This document shows positions 23,791-34,239 of a stretch of 64,000 nucleotides of DNA, one piece after another. The DNA is taken from NCBI GenBank assembly GCA_039619475.1, contig CM077115.1, forward strand, positions 414,168,557-414,232,556. Direction: 5' to 3'. Each line of letters starts with the position of its first letter. Positions within the stretch are counted from its first letter, which is position 1. The stretch is from Icerya purchasi (lineage: Eukaryota > Arthropoda > Insecta > Hemiptera > Monophlebidae). The position numbers were made by a program, and so were the translations under genes. Under the pieces are notes generated by a model, which ran no database searches, had not been told where the DNA came from, and saw only the letters and a list, made by a program, of their open reading frames with translations.

Positions 23791-23875
23791 TTTTTTTTTT
23801 TTTTCTTTGGGCGCGTCAACACAGGGCATTTACCCAACACAAAGGACTAACAAATAATGAAACGTAGGGATTTGA

Positions 23876-25140
23876 AAGTTATATCTGGAAGCGATTAGAA
23901 ACAGAAGAAACGAAGGTAGACAATACGGGAACAACAGAAGGAGAAAGAAGAGCAAGAATGTAGTGGGCGCAGTAAGGGGTCGGAAGGCCAAAGCAAAGCA
24001 AATTAGAATAAAGGACCGCGCGTTCTGAGGAGATAGATGAGCATTCGAATAGGAGGCGATTTACATCACAGGTCAAATTTAAGATAGGAGGATGGAAGGA
24101 ACACAAGGGAGACTGAACAATATTAAAATCGAAAGAGGGAGGCAGGAAGCAGACTGTGATTAAAACGAATTATGGAAGAAATAACAGAACGGCTGATGCA
24201 GGGAAAATTATTAAACCAGAAAGAAGTGGATGGAGAGGGTTGTGTAGCAAGGTAAAAAGAGTTAGGATTGGAGAAAAGAGACGGATAAAGATCAGTCCAA
24301 AAGTCATGGTGAAAACGATAAGAGAGGGGACAGAGACATTGGAAGGGGTATCTGTCTATGAAACGGCCATTTACTGCAGCTAGACATGCCAACGAATCGG
24401 CAAGATCGTTACCAACGATGCCGCAGTGGCCCGGAATCCAGAATAGATCAATTAGGATGTTAATAAATTATAAATTAAGGAACGAATATAAAGAATAATA
24501 GGATCTGACGATGGTTTAGGGAAGGGAGATGAGATGGCTAAATAAAAAGGCTTTTCAAATAAGAGCATATGATGAATTTTGAGTAAATTTGATGTTGAGG
24601 ATATAAAAAGGATAGCACGTAAAATAACCATGGATTCGGCTAAAAAGATAGAAGAGAGGGATGGAAGTTGAAAAGACTCAGAATAGTTGATATCAGGAAG
24701 AATAAAAGCAGCTGCGACACCTGAAGCATATTTTGAACCATCCGTAAAAACCATGCTGTGAGCTGGAAAAAGTGAGTGTAGAGTTTGGTTAAATTCGTTT
24801 GTATTACAGGAAGCGGAAGAGATTTAATGTTCGAGGGAAGAGAAAATAGCTTGGAAGAAAACGACAGTTCTAAGAAGTCGTAAGTGAAGTACGGGGATTT
24901 GTTGCAGGAGATGATAAAGTGAGAAAATAGGACAAGTCGGGAGGATATGAGTGAAAGAATTGAAATTTTTCGAGGAGAGAAACGCCAGTTGCCCAGAATA
25001 TACTGATAGGAATTCACGAATCCCGAGTGAGGAATATGAAGACGTTTAATCATGAATCTTTCACCAAGATGAAGTCTTCGAATAAATAAAGGAAGGAAGC
25101 CAGTTTCGGCGAGGAAACCAATTTAATATTCTTAAAGTTA
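23876..25140 (-). pseudogene. family A ORF2 end: connection, RNase H, C-terminus
   Basis: Read downward from 25140: GERFMIKRLHIPHSGF and LGNWRFSPRKISILSLI (connection), then the RNase H start MVFTDGSKYASGVAAAFI at about 24750 with the first catalytic Asp, FLAESMVILRA (second acidic residue), and near 24430-24380 FWIPGHCGIVGNDLADSLA with the last box. After it come the basic 'SIIRFNHSLLPASLFRF' segment and a cysteine/histidine region with CDVNRLLFECSSISSERA near 24060-24000. RNase H degrades RNA of the RNA/DNA hybrid during element copying. Frame changes occur at about 24750 and 24450. Confidence 0.6.
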
Positions 25141-25210
25141 TAATAATGGTTCAACGGACGTTATCGGCTGATAGATAAAGCAAGTCAAGGTAAAATAGAA
25201 TGATCTCAAC

Positions 25211-26640
25211 ATTTATTTATTTATTTATTTTACGTGTCGTATACAGCAACTTAGGCTAGAGACACGGCAAGGAATTACAAAATTATGAAAGTTGAAAGGA
25301 AGGAAAAAAGGAAAATAAACAGAAATTAACAAGGATTAGCAAAATTATAATAACTTTAATAAATTAGAAGAATTTAGAAACTGAAATAGTTGGTTAAGCA
25401 CGGTTTCTTCGTCGCACAGCAAATCCTTTAAATTCGATGGTATTCCATGTTGTTTCCGATAATATTCATAAACTGGACATTTAATCATTAATTAGCAATC
25501 ACATGTCTGGCACTGGGGCACAGGTTCTTTATTTAACAGGTATGAGTGTGTAAGGCGAGTGTGCCCAAGTCGTAGTCTGCATAACGTTACCTCCTGTTTT
25601 CTGCTTTCTCGGCTTGAGGAAAGCCATGGTTTCGTGGACGATTGTATGGAGCGTAATTTATTTCCTGTTGGTAACTTTTGCCAATCGCCGTTCCAAATGT
25701 TGTTAAAATGGCATTTAAGCTGATGTTTAAAAACGGTAAACGGTACCGTTACGTTTGAAGTTGACGCACGTTTGTTAATCATTTTAACGGAGCTTTCCGC
25801 ATTTTCAAAGCTCTGTATGCCGCACTGGGCTCAGTTGCACCATGGTGGTATAGGAGATATCGGATTCCGGACCAGTACTGGAATTTGGACGTTTAGCTGA
25901 TGTAGAATGGACATAACGTGATCAATTGTTGTTCCGTTCTGGTTCTCAGTAGTATCATCTGGAGAGTTTGGCTCTGTGCTCCTTATGATGCTGAAAGCCA
26001 GCACGGTTAGATAAGTTCGTCGCAAATCTAATGGCTACTCCGCTGAATCACATAGTAGACTCGGTATCGGGGAAGTTCGAAAAGCTCCAGTTGCCAATCT
26101 CAAAGCGGTATGATGGATAGTATCCAAACATTTTAAGGTCGACATGTTAGCGGAAGCATAGACTGGTGCACCATAATCGGACCTTACAAGGGTACGATAT
26201 AGCATTAATAGATTATGGCTGCTTGCGCCGTAGGTTGTATGCGATAGCTTCCGCAGTAGGTTTAGTTTTTTACCGCAGCTAGTTTTCAATGCGTTAATGT
26301 GTGCTTTCCAAGTGAGTTTGCTGTCAAATGTCATTCCTAAATATTTCAACTTTATTTATGAATACTATACGGTTGTTATTGACGGTTAGACTTACTATGC
26401 GACCGCACTTTTTCCGCCTACAGAAATGGGTTGCTATGGTTTTTGTTGTTGAAAAACAAAGGCCGTTATCTTCTGACCATTGTTGCAGTCTATCAGTTGT
26501 GCTCTGCATAACGCTTTCTCCTAAGTTGATATCAGTGCATGAAAGAAATATGCATAAATCGTCTGCAAAAAGGAGTGATTTCACAGGTTTTTGCACTTGA
26601 TTTATTAAACAACCGATAACGAAATTAAATAACTTCATAT
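25211..26640 (-). mobile_element. I-clade LINE fragment nested in family A
   Basis: A second, different LINE lies on the minus strand. Its 3' end carries a (TTTA)n run at about 25212-25232, i.e. an (AAAT)n tail. Reading downward from 26640: VKSLLFADDLCIFLSC (RT box with FADD), KYLGMTFDSKLTWKAHI, then LDTIHHTALRLATGAF and RTSPIPSLLCDSAE, which are typical of I-type elements, then the C-terminal segment LCRLRLGHTRLTHSYLL and CQTCDC near 25560-25500. Most of the RNase H domain between 25831 and 25782 is missing or unrecognisable. 5'-truncated at about 26640; two or three frame breaks. Confidence 0.65.
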
Positions 26641-26805
26641 TGAATCAAGCCGAAAAAAGCTAATTTCTCTTTTTTGTTTCATCAACAAATGGATAAAGAG
26701 ATATGCCGGCGGTATCTCTCGTAACTTATTGATGATTAAAAAGAAGCAAATTTTGAGAAGAAATGTTCTATTTTACAACTGATTATTGAAACTAATAATT
26801 TTTCT

Positions 26806-27199
26806 TTTTTTTTTTTACACGCATATTTCAGTACAATCTTATTACAATAAATTAACATTACACTTTGGAAACGGTGTTACAACTTAATCTAACTAATTTG
26901 TAACACGAACAGAGTAGAAACTATGTACAATTACATAACTCCAAATTATAGGTACATAAATAATCATATGCGCATATAAGTACCCACACGCACGCACACC
27001 AAGTATATGCACTTATCCGCAAAATACATATAGAATAAATTAATTGACCAGCTCATAAGGCTTTATACACTTAAGGCGCCTTAAGTCATCATCAGGAAGT
27101 AGCAGTTCTAATGCCTCCATATTTGGGTGACTGTGAAGTCGGTTTTCATGCGCTTCTGCAATACAGCGTACAACTTCGTTGATCCATGGACTGTTTAAT
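26806..27199 (-). mobile_element. Jockey-clade 3'-end fragment
   Basis: A T-run at about 26806-26817 marks the 3' end of a minus-strand insertion. The upstream end keeps about 54 codons of ORF2 C-terminus: INEVVRCIAEAHENRL, then LPDDDLRRLKCIKPYELV and a stop at 27049-27051 or close by. This is the same type of ending as the intact Jockey ORF2 at 48022-50706 (KEDVRRLKRRHPSDLI), but a different subfamily. Strong 5' truncation at about 27199. Confidence 0.65.
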
Positions 27200-27578
27200 A
27201 AATGATAAAAATATTTTACAAATCAATTTTTAACTGTCATAGACGACGTATCTGTAGCAGCATTCGAAACTTAATTTACTTCTAGTAAGATATTTTTTTT
27301 TGGCAAACTGTAATTTTGCTTTACAAATTCGATATTTAATACACACTCTGCCGGTTTTACAATGTTCTTAAAATTTCTGGAAAATAAGAAAAATCCATAG
27401 ACCAACGGAGGGGGGCTTCTTTTATCACTTTCTAGCTCATAAATTAAATATATTTATTCAGGAACAAAGAAAATAAAATAAATTCAACTTTAAATCTTTT
27501 CATCTTTTCTAGATATATAAAATTAATCTTTTAGTTTACGTTTTCTTTTTTTTTTTTTATCCTGGATACATTTTTTCC

Positions 27579-27621
<43 letters not shown>

Positions 27622-27780
27622 TAGATAGATAGATAGATAGACTTTTTTAAATATAATATAATAATGATTCACCAATTATTATCAGAAATTATCATATTAT
27701 TTTATTCGTTTTATAATGCCCTAGCCGTCTTTTTAAAAAAAATAAACAGGCAGAAATTATTTTTTTATGGCGATCTGTTA
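27200..27780. other. AT-rich sequence with compound microsatellite
   Basis: No gene. A compound (TA)n-(GATA)n microsatellite lies at 27579-27642. The right edge of the material inserted into family A is somewhere before 27780, but no target duplication is clear. Confidence 0.5.
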
Positions 27781-29320
27781 ACCGGGGACCTTTGCCCGGA
27801 AACAATTAGATTAGGAAGGAATCAGTTATATCTTGATACGGTCAGATATTGTTAGGAGAAAGGACTGCTGGAAATGGAGAAAATTTAAGAGCACCAAGGC
27901 ATAGACGAAGGCAAGAGTTTTAGATTACATCCAATTTAGAGAGTCGGGACATAGAGGCACAACCATAAAGAAATGAACAATAATCAAATTTTGAGCGGAT
28001 GATAGATTTATGTAGAGAAGTAAGGACATAAGGATCACCACACCATTTGGTTGGAAATAAGGCCTTCAGAAAGTTTAGCCTTTTGGTTTCTGAAGAGGAA
28101 AGATACTTGATGTGTTCGGAGAAGGATAACCGACTATCGAGAAAGATACCAAGATAACAGAAACAATTAACACAAGAAAGGATGCATTTGCTAAGGATAG
28201 ATGGTCAAAAGCAGGATTATAAGGTCGCAGAGTAAATACGGCATAACAAGGTTAATTGAGGAAAAGAAATGATCCAACACAGAAAGAGACGAATTAAGTG
28301 CCTCACTGGCTGATATAATATCATGAGATGAGGCATAAAGTAGGATGCCATCAGCGAAGAATAAAGACGAAGAATTTAGAAGAAGAGAAGCTACACTGAT
28401 AGGTTATATGTTGAAAAGAGTAGGACTGAGAGAGGAACCTTGGGGAAGACCTCGGACAACCATTCTTGAAGTTTCAAAAGATGGAGCAGAGAGGTGGATA
28501 GAACGATTCTGCATGAGATTGATAATAAGGGGAGTAAAGTGCAATGGAGTGTTAATTGCTGTCATCTTATCTTTCAGAGTGGGTAGATGGACTTTATTAA
28601 AGGCACAGAATATATCGATAAAAAAAGCCAAAGTATAATTTTTTTGGATAAAGGATTAATATATGTGGAAGACAAAAAGACTAATACAGTCGGAAGGACC
28701 AGCATCTGGCCGAAAGCCAAACATATTGCTAGGAAATACATTATTATGCTCTACCCACCAAACAAGGCGCTTGTTTAACATACCTTCAAAAGTTTTCTGA
28801 TACAGGGTGCCAAAGAAATAGGGCGTAAGGAAGAACTTTTTTTAGGAATAGGAATGATGATAAGAGAATTCCAAGAGGAGGCATTATACCTCTGGAGGGA
28901 GAGGAAACAATTAAAAAGATGAAGGAGAAACGTAAAGGACTGTTCAGACAGGTTTTTAAGGACCGGAAAAGGTATGCTAGAAGATTTGGAAAGGACAGAT
29001 TTTAATTCATAAATATTGAAAGCAGAAGTTAGAAAATGTGTCGGGGAATTATGCGGAGGTGGGGTTAGATACAGTTCGTCAACGTTAGGAACATAAGCAG
29101 GAGCAACGGAATCAGTAAAGTATTCTAAGCTAACTTTAGAAAGATTGAGATTGGAGGAACGTTCAGAGGATGGGGATTTGAAAGCTCTAGCCATTTTCCA
29201 GATATGAGAAAGAGGGGTATTCCTAGAGAATGAAGAACAGAAATTCTTCCAGGAGGACCTTTTTGAGACTTTAAGTATATACCTAGTTCTTGCGTTCGCT
29301 CGCTTATGAGCAAGAATGTT
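27781..29320 (-). pseudogene. family A ORF2, reverse transcriptase part
   Basis: Downward from 29194: LKSVLSKSSSIPFPVLKNLS (normally 'ksPG.DGI'), then SSLRPISLAPCIRKLLKV, FEGMLNKRLVWWVE and MFGFRPDAGPSDCISL across a frame change, FFIDIFCAFNKVHLPTL at about 28625, VVRGLPQGSSLSPTLFN, and near 28350 FFADGILLYASSH. The catalytic FADD reads FADG here, while the plus-strand copy keeps FADD. The thumb continues to about 27860 with SIIRSKFDYCSFLYGCAS and LRLCLGALK. Stops and frame shifts show it is dead. Confidence 0.65.
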
Positions 29321-29539
29321 TTCAGTTGTAGGGTCTAAGCGAAAAGTTCTAAAGGTGGCACGACTATGGTGGAATGCGCGGTTGCATTCCTCATTCCACC
29401 AAAAAGATGAGGCTTTGTTGTGGTTATTAGATGTCTGATGACGGGTAGGTGAAAATAGGGAGAGAGAAGACGCAACAGAATTTAAAAAGGAATTATTGAG
29501 AAGTATGAGATCGGAGTTGAGTTGAGTACTAGGGAGTAA

Positions 29540-30307
29540 TCAGTCGACACATGAACGAAACACAGTCCAATTTGCTTTTGAGAGGTGCCACCAAGGAGAA
29601 TGTAGAGGCCTGAAGGAAATCGGAGAAGAAAAGTTAACAGGAGTTATTAGGATAGGATCATGGCCACTACCGTAAGAACCAGTAAGAGTTCCCTGGTTAT
29701 AATTAAGACCAATAGTGGAAGAAGCAAAGGTTAGATCAAGAGAACTAGAAATAGATGGATTCCTGAAACAGGTTGGTAAGTGATCATTAAGAAGAATTAA
29801 ATTATCGGAATGAATACCATTCTCAAGGATGGAACCGTTGGAATTGTAGGATGTGCAACCCCACAAGGATGAATGGGCATTCCAGTCACCCCCGATAATA
29901 AATGGTTGCGAGATAGAGTTGAAAAAAGTGGAAAGAGGGAACTGACGAAGATCATAATTAGGAGGAATGTAGATGGAGACAATGTTAATAGGATGCGGAA
30001 GGGTGGTACGGATAGAGATGTGGACTATGTTGGGTTGATTCGGAATAAGAGGAAGGTTCAGAGAGACATTGTGAGAGCTGAAAGGAATGCCATTTTTAAT
30101 GAGGATTGAGGAACCACCATACCGGTCATGTCGATCACATCTGATTATTTTATAACCTCTAATATTAAAGTTCGTGCCCGACCGAAGCCACGTTTCTGAA
30201 ATGAGAGCAACACTAACCGTATGAATATCCAATAGACCCTCTAATGAATTTTTATTGGCTCTGAGGCTATGACAATTCCACTGAAGTATATTGAACGCAG
30301 CCATCAT
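29540..30307 (-). pseudogene. family A ORF2, endonuclease domain
   Basis: A 255-codon open stretch gives the N-terminal endonuclease: NILQWNCHSLRANKNSLEG, LISETWLRSG (catalytic Glu), YGGSSILIKNG, IIGGDWNAHSSLWG (catalytic Asp/Asn) and, at the end, GSGHDPILI. The last box is normally SDH; here it reads SGH, so the catalytic Asp is replaced by Gly. The domain nicks target DNA to prime reverse transcription. The open frame ends after FRSCVD and the link to the RT part is broken. Confidence 0.7.
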
Positions 30308-31060
30308 AGTGAAACAGGGAACATATTAGAAGCATAAGGATTGAAAAAATGGAAGACAAAAAGAATAAGAAGGCACAATAGTTGGTATAAGGTAAAAAGA
30401 AAAGTAAAGACATCCGTATTAATGGGATTGAAATAAGTTGGAAGAGAAACCGAGGAAAGTAAATTGTAACGATTAGAAATCCGGAGAAATTAAGGATTCT
30501 AAAAGTAATGAAAAGAAGAAAGAAAGAGTACATTCGTGTAAGAAAACGTAGGAGACAAACAAAAAATTTCTGCTAAAGACAAACAAGTTTTGAAACCTAT
30601 GCATAGACCTTTAGGGTTAAATTATACTACGCAAAGCTTCTTGTTCCATAACTATTGTGCTATATGCGCTAGTCCATCTCACCGCTGAACCAGTGGAGCA
30701 GCAAATGTGAGAGAAAACAGAAATAATTCGAATGCAACCGAGTTCAAGTACTGAGCAAGTTATCTTGACGTCAGTGCATTCGAAAGAGAAAAAGATGTAA
30801 TAAATGTAATGAAACCCGACAGTGCTTTTGAACACTTCAGCGACTGCACGATTTACAAATAAGGAAGAGAAAATATTGAATAATACAATTAAACAGTTAT
30901 ACAACTGATCTTATTTTGTGCGTTAGCAGAAAGATTAGACAAGAAAGAAGTAAAGAGAATTTAGGGTGTAAGAAAAGAAACAGAAGAGAACAAAAAGAAG
31001 AAAATTCAGCCCCGAATCTTCTTACTTTGCTTCCTATTTTCTTAATCATAGAAAGAGGAA
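30308..31060. other. spacer between family A ORF2 and ORF1, unexplained
   Basis: In I-type elements the two ORFs are usually adjacent, but here about 750 bp lie between them. Short open stretches of 88-95 codons on the minus strand match nothing I know. It may be a separate insertion or a decayed spacer. Confidence 0.4.
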
Positions 31061-31477
31061 TTAATTTATCTGAACGTTACTGGACAAGAAACGAGATAAA
31101 GAGTCGACAAAGGAAGAAGAAGAAGCAATGCTATTAGAAGAGAGTATTTCCAAGATGGCTGAAGAAATATTTTCAATTAAAGGAGAAGAAATTGTATGAG
31201 AGGAGTTAGGAGTGACCAACGAGGCAAGATTGTTCTTAGCAGGATTTGAGAGAATATTAGACAGAGTAGGAGTAGGTTTGTTGAAAGTCCCTCCATTAGA
31301 GGGAGATGGGCTACGGTTAGATGGAAGAGGAGGAAACTGCGGGGAGAGTTTATAAGGCGCTTTGGAGTTACGGATTTTATGAAAGGTAGAAGATTTAGGA
31401 CGTAGGAAAGAATTAGAGGGGAAAGACGGAGGTAATGAAGGAGACTTAGAATTATTAGGAGAAGAGCTGGATATTGG
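31061..31477 (-). pseudogene. family A ORF1 C-terminal part
   Basis: An open frame of 138 codons on the minus strand ends at TAA (31061-31063). It is rich in Ser, Pro and Asn (for example SSSPNNSKSPSLPPSF and SPSNGGTFNKPTPTLS) and finishes with a more helical part (ISSAILEILSSN, SFVDSLSRFLSS). Such Ser/Pro-rich tails follow the zinc knuckles in ORF1 of I-type LINEs. The zinc knuckles themselves would lie upstream and are absent here, so it is truncated at about 31480. Assignment rests on position and composition. Confidence 0.45.
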
Positions 31478-31875
31478 GGCTCAGTCGGCATATGAAAAAG
31501 CACGAGAGAAGTTAAATTGTAAAATTTTCAAAACCACTAAGAAGTTAAAAAACTTTCAGTAAACTAGAGCGTCTCGTATCCGCGATAGACATGAAAGAAT
31601 TTTAGCAGCCATAGACAATGTAATTGTTTTTAAACCGGAACTGATTCGTCTCTAAGAAAAAATTATTAATAATTTTTTAAATCGTCGATTAATCATCTAG
31701 AAATTAAAAAATCCTCCATTAAGAGAGTGTAGAAACATTATTTTTCCGATAGTAATATTTAAAATATACGTATAAGATATGTACATAAATATGTAAATAT
31801 AGAAGTTAAAAAGAACAAAAGAAACTGCAACTATCAATTCTAAACCATAACGCTGTATCGATTAATTTGTTTTAG
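31478..31875. other. end of the last receptor intron
   Basis: No gene or repeat recognised. It ends in a TTTGTTTTAG acceptor. Confidence 0.6.
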
Positions 31876-32066
31876 GTAAATTCCGCAGAGAATTTAAACG
31901 AGCATTTTACCAGTGCGATAAATGCAGAAAAGTTAGTAGAAGATCGGATATCGATCTGATGTCTCAAAATGATTTCGGTCGTTCGTCCAATCGGAGAGCC
32001 AGTCACTCGTGCCACTACTACAGCTCTCGAAGAACAAAAACAACTTCGTTTATCAGTCACGCCTGA
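31876..32066 (+). CDS. ATR: allatotropin/orexin-type receptor, last coding exon
   Basis: Enters in phase 1 to complete the Gly of GKFRREFKRAFYQCDKC, helix 8 after TM7, with a cysteine pair that could be palmitoylated. The tail continues with RRSDIDLMSQNDFGRSS, is rich in Ser and Arg, and stops at TGA 32064-32066. The GKFRxxFKxAF pattern matches orexin and allatotropin receptors. Serine/threonine residues near the end are plausible kinase/arrestin sites (inference). No poly(A) signal is evident in the next few hundred bases. Confidence 0.85.
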
Positions 32067-33181
32067 CGATTACTAAATTTGCGCCATGGTTCAGGGTCAA
32101 CAAATCGCCGATCATCTCTACCGGCCATTAGCGCAAACTGAACATTTATTTAATGTAACATTAAGTCTCAGCCTCTTAATTATTACTTTTATTATTAGCG
32201 AATTTATTTTTATTTTGTAAATAATTTTCTTCTTAAATCCGCATCTCGAATTAACATAAGTGGTCATTTTCAATGCTAATTTTTTCTTATTTTTCATTAC
32301 AATCTTCAGTAGTTTCGAGAAATTGTATATAATATATCAGATAAATTCAATGCAATTAAATGACTCGAAGTGTTTCTATTGATATTTTAAATTTGTTTTT
32401 CCTTTTTTTCGTATATATCCGCTAAATAACTATATCAATTGTGTCAGTTGTTTGCTGAGTGAAAACCAGATAACTGCAAGTTCATATTAGTGTGTAATTT
32501 TTAAACGCACTTTAAAATTTCGAAAACCTGATTGGCGGAAAACGAATCTTATCGCAGATATCACCCCATGTACAGTACAAAATCGCGCAGCGTTCACTTT
32601 CATTTTCAGAGTATTAGAAATGCATTGGAAATCAAGCGTAGCAGATTTCAAAAATCAAATTGAATATGTTTATATATTTATATATGTTACGTTCACGACC
32701 TGTAATGCAAAAATATGGATTTTGAATTAAACACGGATTCTGATACTTGAAAGTTTGTAGAATAAGGTGAAATGTGTATTTTTTTTTTGGCAGATGTCTT
32801 AGAAACGTACAAAACTGACTGAAGAAAATTGAAAAAAAGCGGAAAAACATTAAGAATTTTAAAAAATCTTGCGTTCACAGAAACATTGAATTTTTTCTAT
32901 GGCCGCCGGATTGATTAATAACTTCTTCAAAATATTCATACCAATCAACGTCTGAGCGACCAAATTCTAATTTAGCTGGGCCAAGTGCAGAGGAAGCTGA
33001 AGTAGGCCGCGTCTTCAATTTGACACCGATGCTCTAATGAGTTGGCAATCCGTTACATACAATCATGCGCGTTACAGCAGTATATTATGGTAGTATTACT
33101 CCACGCAAATTTTAAACGCGTATTCCTCGAAAACGGGTCTTCGCACCACAGGTGGTCCCTTTTCTCGACGAAAGTCACATA
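32067..33181. other. receptor 3' UTR and downstream non-coding DNA
   Basis: The beginning should be the receptor 3' UTR. I found no clear AATAAA close to the stop. No gene is visible in the rest. Confidence 0.5.
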
Positions 33182-33257
33182 TATAGGGTGGCCCAAATAA
33201 ATGGATCATATTTCAACGCAATAACCGTTGAAATATAATCCATTTATTTGGGCCACC

Positions 33258-33262
<5 letters not shown>
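33182..33262. repeat. short hairpin of two mariner-like ends
   Basis: Arms of about 37 bp face each other across about 7 bp: TAGGGTGGCCCAAATAAATG on the left and CATTTATTTGGGCCACCCTG on the right, with the inner parts CATATTTCAACG / CGTTGAAATATA also pairing. The GGGTGGCCCAAATAAATGG sequence and TA flanks look like terminal inverted repeats of a Tc1/mariner-type element with nothing between. A (TA)n tract follows at 33262-33298. Confidence 0.7.
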
Positions 33263-33298
<36 letters not shown>

Positions 33299-33301
<3 letters not shown>

Positions 33302-33520
33302 CGGCCATTTTGACCTCGCAAGGGGCGGTGTCCCTTGACCTCTCTTGCTTACATTTCTATCCCCTTTCTCTTCTATACTTCCTATAAAATAACCAAAATT
33401 TACAACGTAATTCTAAATCGGTCCTATATGAATATAATAACATAATCACAGAAATCCTATAAAATATAACAAACGTTACATAAAATTGGGACATTTTTTC
33501 GAGTGGGGGGTAGTCTAATA
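33299..33520. repeat. dispersed repeat alpha, copy 1
   Basis: Starts TCGGCCATTTTGACCTCGCA and includes a TCTTCTATACTT block and a TTACATAAAATTGGGACATT block near 33478. The same order occurs at 56178-56400 and 57868-58140. All three follow an AT-dinucleotide tract. Non-coding. Confidence 0.75.
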
Positions 33521-34090
33521 TATATATATACATATATATCAGTGGCCATTACCCAGCCCAAAGTCTTCTTCCTCTTTCCTTTCGTTGTCACCGCGACTGT
33601 TGGTCTGATCTCTATCCTTCTTCTTTTTCTAATCCTGCTTCCTTTTACTTATCCATACAACCCATTCCTCTTCTTTTTCCGTGGTTTTTTAATTTCCCCA
33701 ACATGAGGCGGTCAACTATCTCATTCATAATTAGACTTCGTTTAAAACCACAGCTTGCTTCCTGCTTCGCTCTTCCGTTTATCCGATACTCAGTCTCCTC
33801 TTTGCCCGTTTGATCCGTCAGAAGCAAACTTCGTTTGTGATGCGAATCACATTTTGCTTGAATGTCCTTCCATTTCTTCAGAACGCGCGATACTGTATTC
33901 TGGTCTTTTACGTCTTGGCCTCTCTACGCCCTACAGGGCTCACAGCATTCTTTTTTTTCCGTCTCCCTTGGTTATTCCTTTCGTATGTTCCATTTCTAAT
34001 ATTTTTCCTTTATAATCATTAATGCTGTCATTCTTTTGGATTGAGTAACATCCTTAGCCGACATGCTCAAAATTTTAAAAAAAAGTGTAT
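33521..34090 (+). pseudogene. family A C-terminal fragment, plus strand
   Basis: On the plus strand an open stretch reads SDTQSPLCPFDPSEANFVCD, then ANHILLECPSISSERAILYS (33835-33890), matching CDVNRLLFECSSISSERA of the minus-strand copy at about 24040. The preceding MRRSTISFIIRLRLKPQLA corresponds to the segment after RNase H. It ends in an A-run at about 34075-34084. A 5'-truncated insertion. Confidence 0.6.
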
Positions 34091-34239
34091 ATATCAGTGG
34101 CGAATCCTTCGGTACTTCCAGTCATGCGGTAAAGTACTAAACAAATTGAAAAAACAAGAAATCCGCTAGTATTACTCTAGTTTTTTTCTTCTTCAGGCAG
34201 CCTTCTGATGCCAATATTTGACGTAAACCTCTCTCAAAC

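Larger units (their letters stand above)
23791..31480 (-). mobile_element. family A (I/Nimb-like) LINE, minus strand, split by insertions
   Basis: The largest copy of the RNase H-bearing family. Its 3' end is a T-run at 23791-23804. Going up the minus strand one meets the C-terminal tail, RNase H, connection region, then foreign DNA at about 25141-27780, then the RT thumb, RT, endonuclease and the end of ORF1. The domain order and family match the plus-strand copy at 20150-22276. The parts on either side of the foreign DNA fit together with only about 30 residues unaccounted for, so I read it as one element interrupted later by nested insertions. It is dead, with stops and altered catalytic residues. 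Confidence 0.65.

Noticed and set aside
27579..27642. TA/GATA run as a CRISPR-like array
   Set aside because: It is a simple compound microsatellite without spacers.
30617..30904. 95-codon minus-strand open frame as a gene
   Set aside because: No family resemblance, located between LINE ORFs, and no start or splice context.
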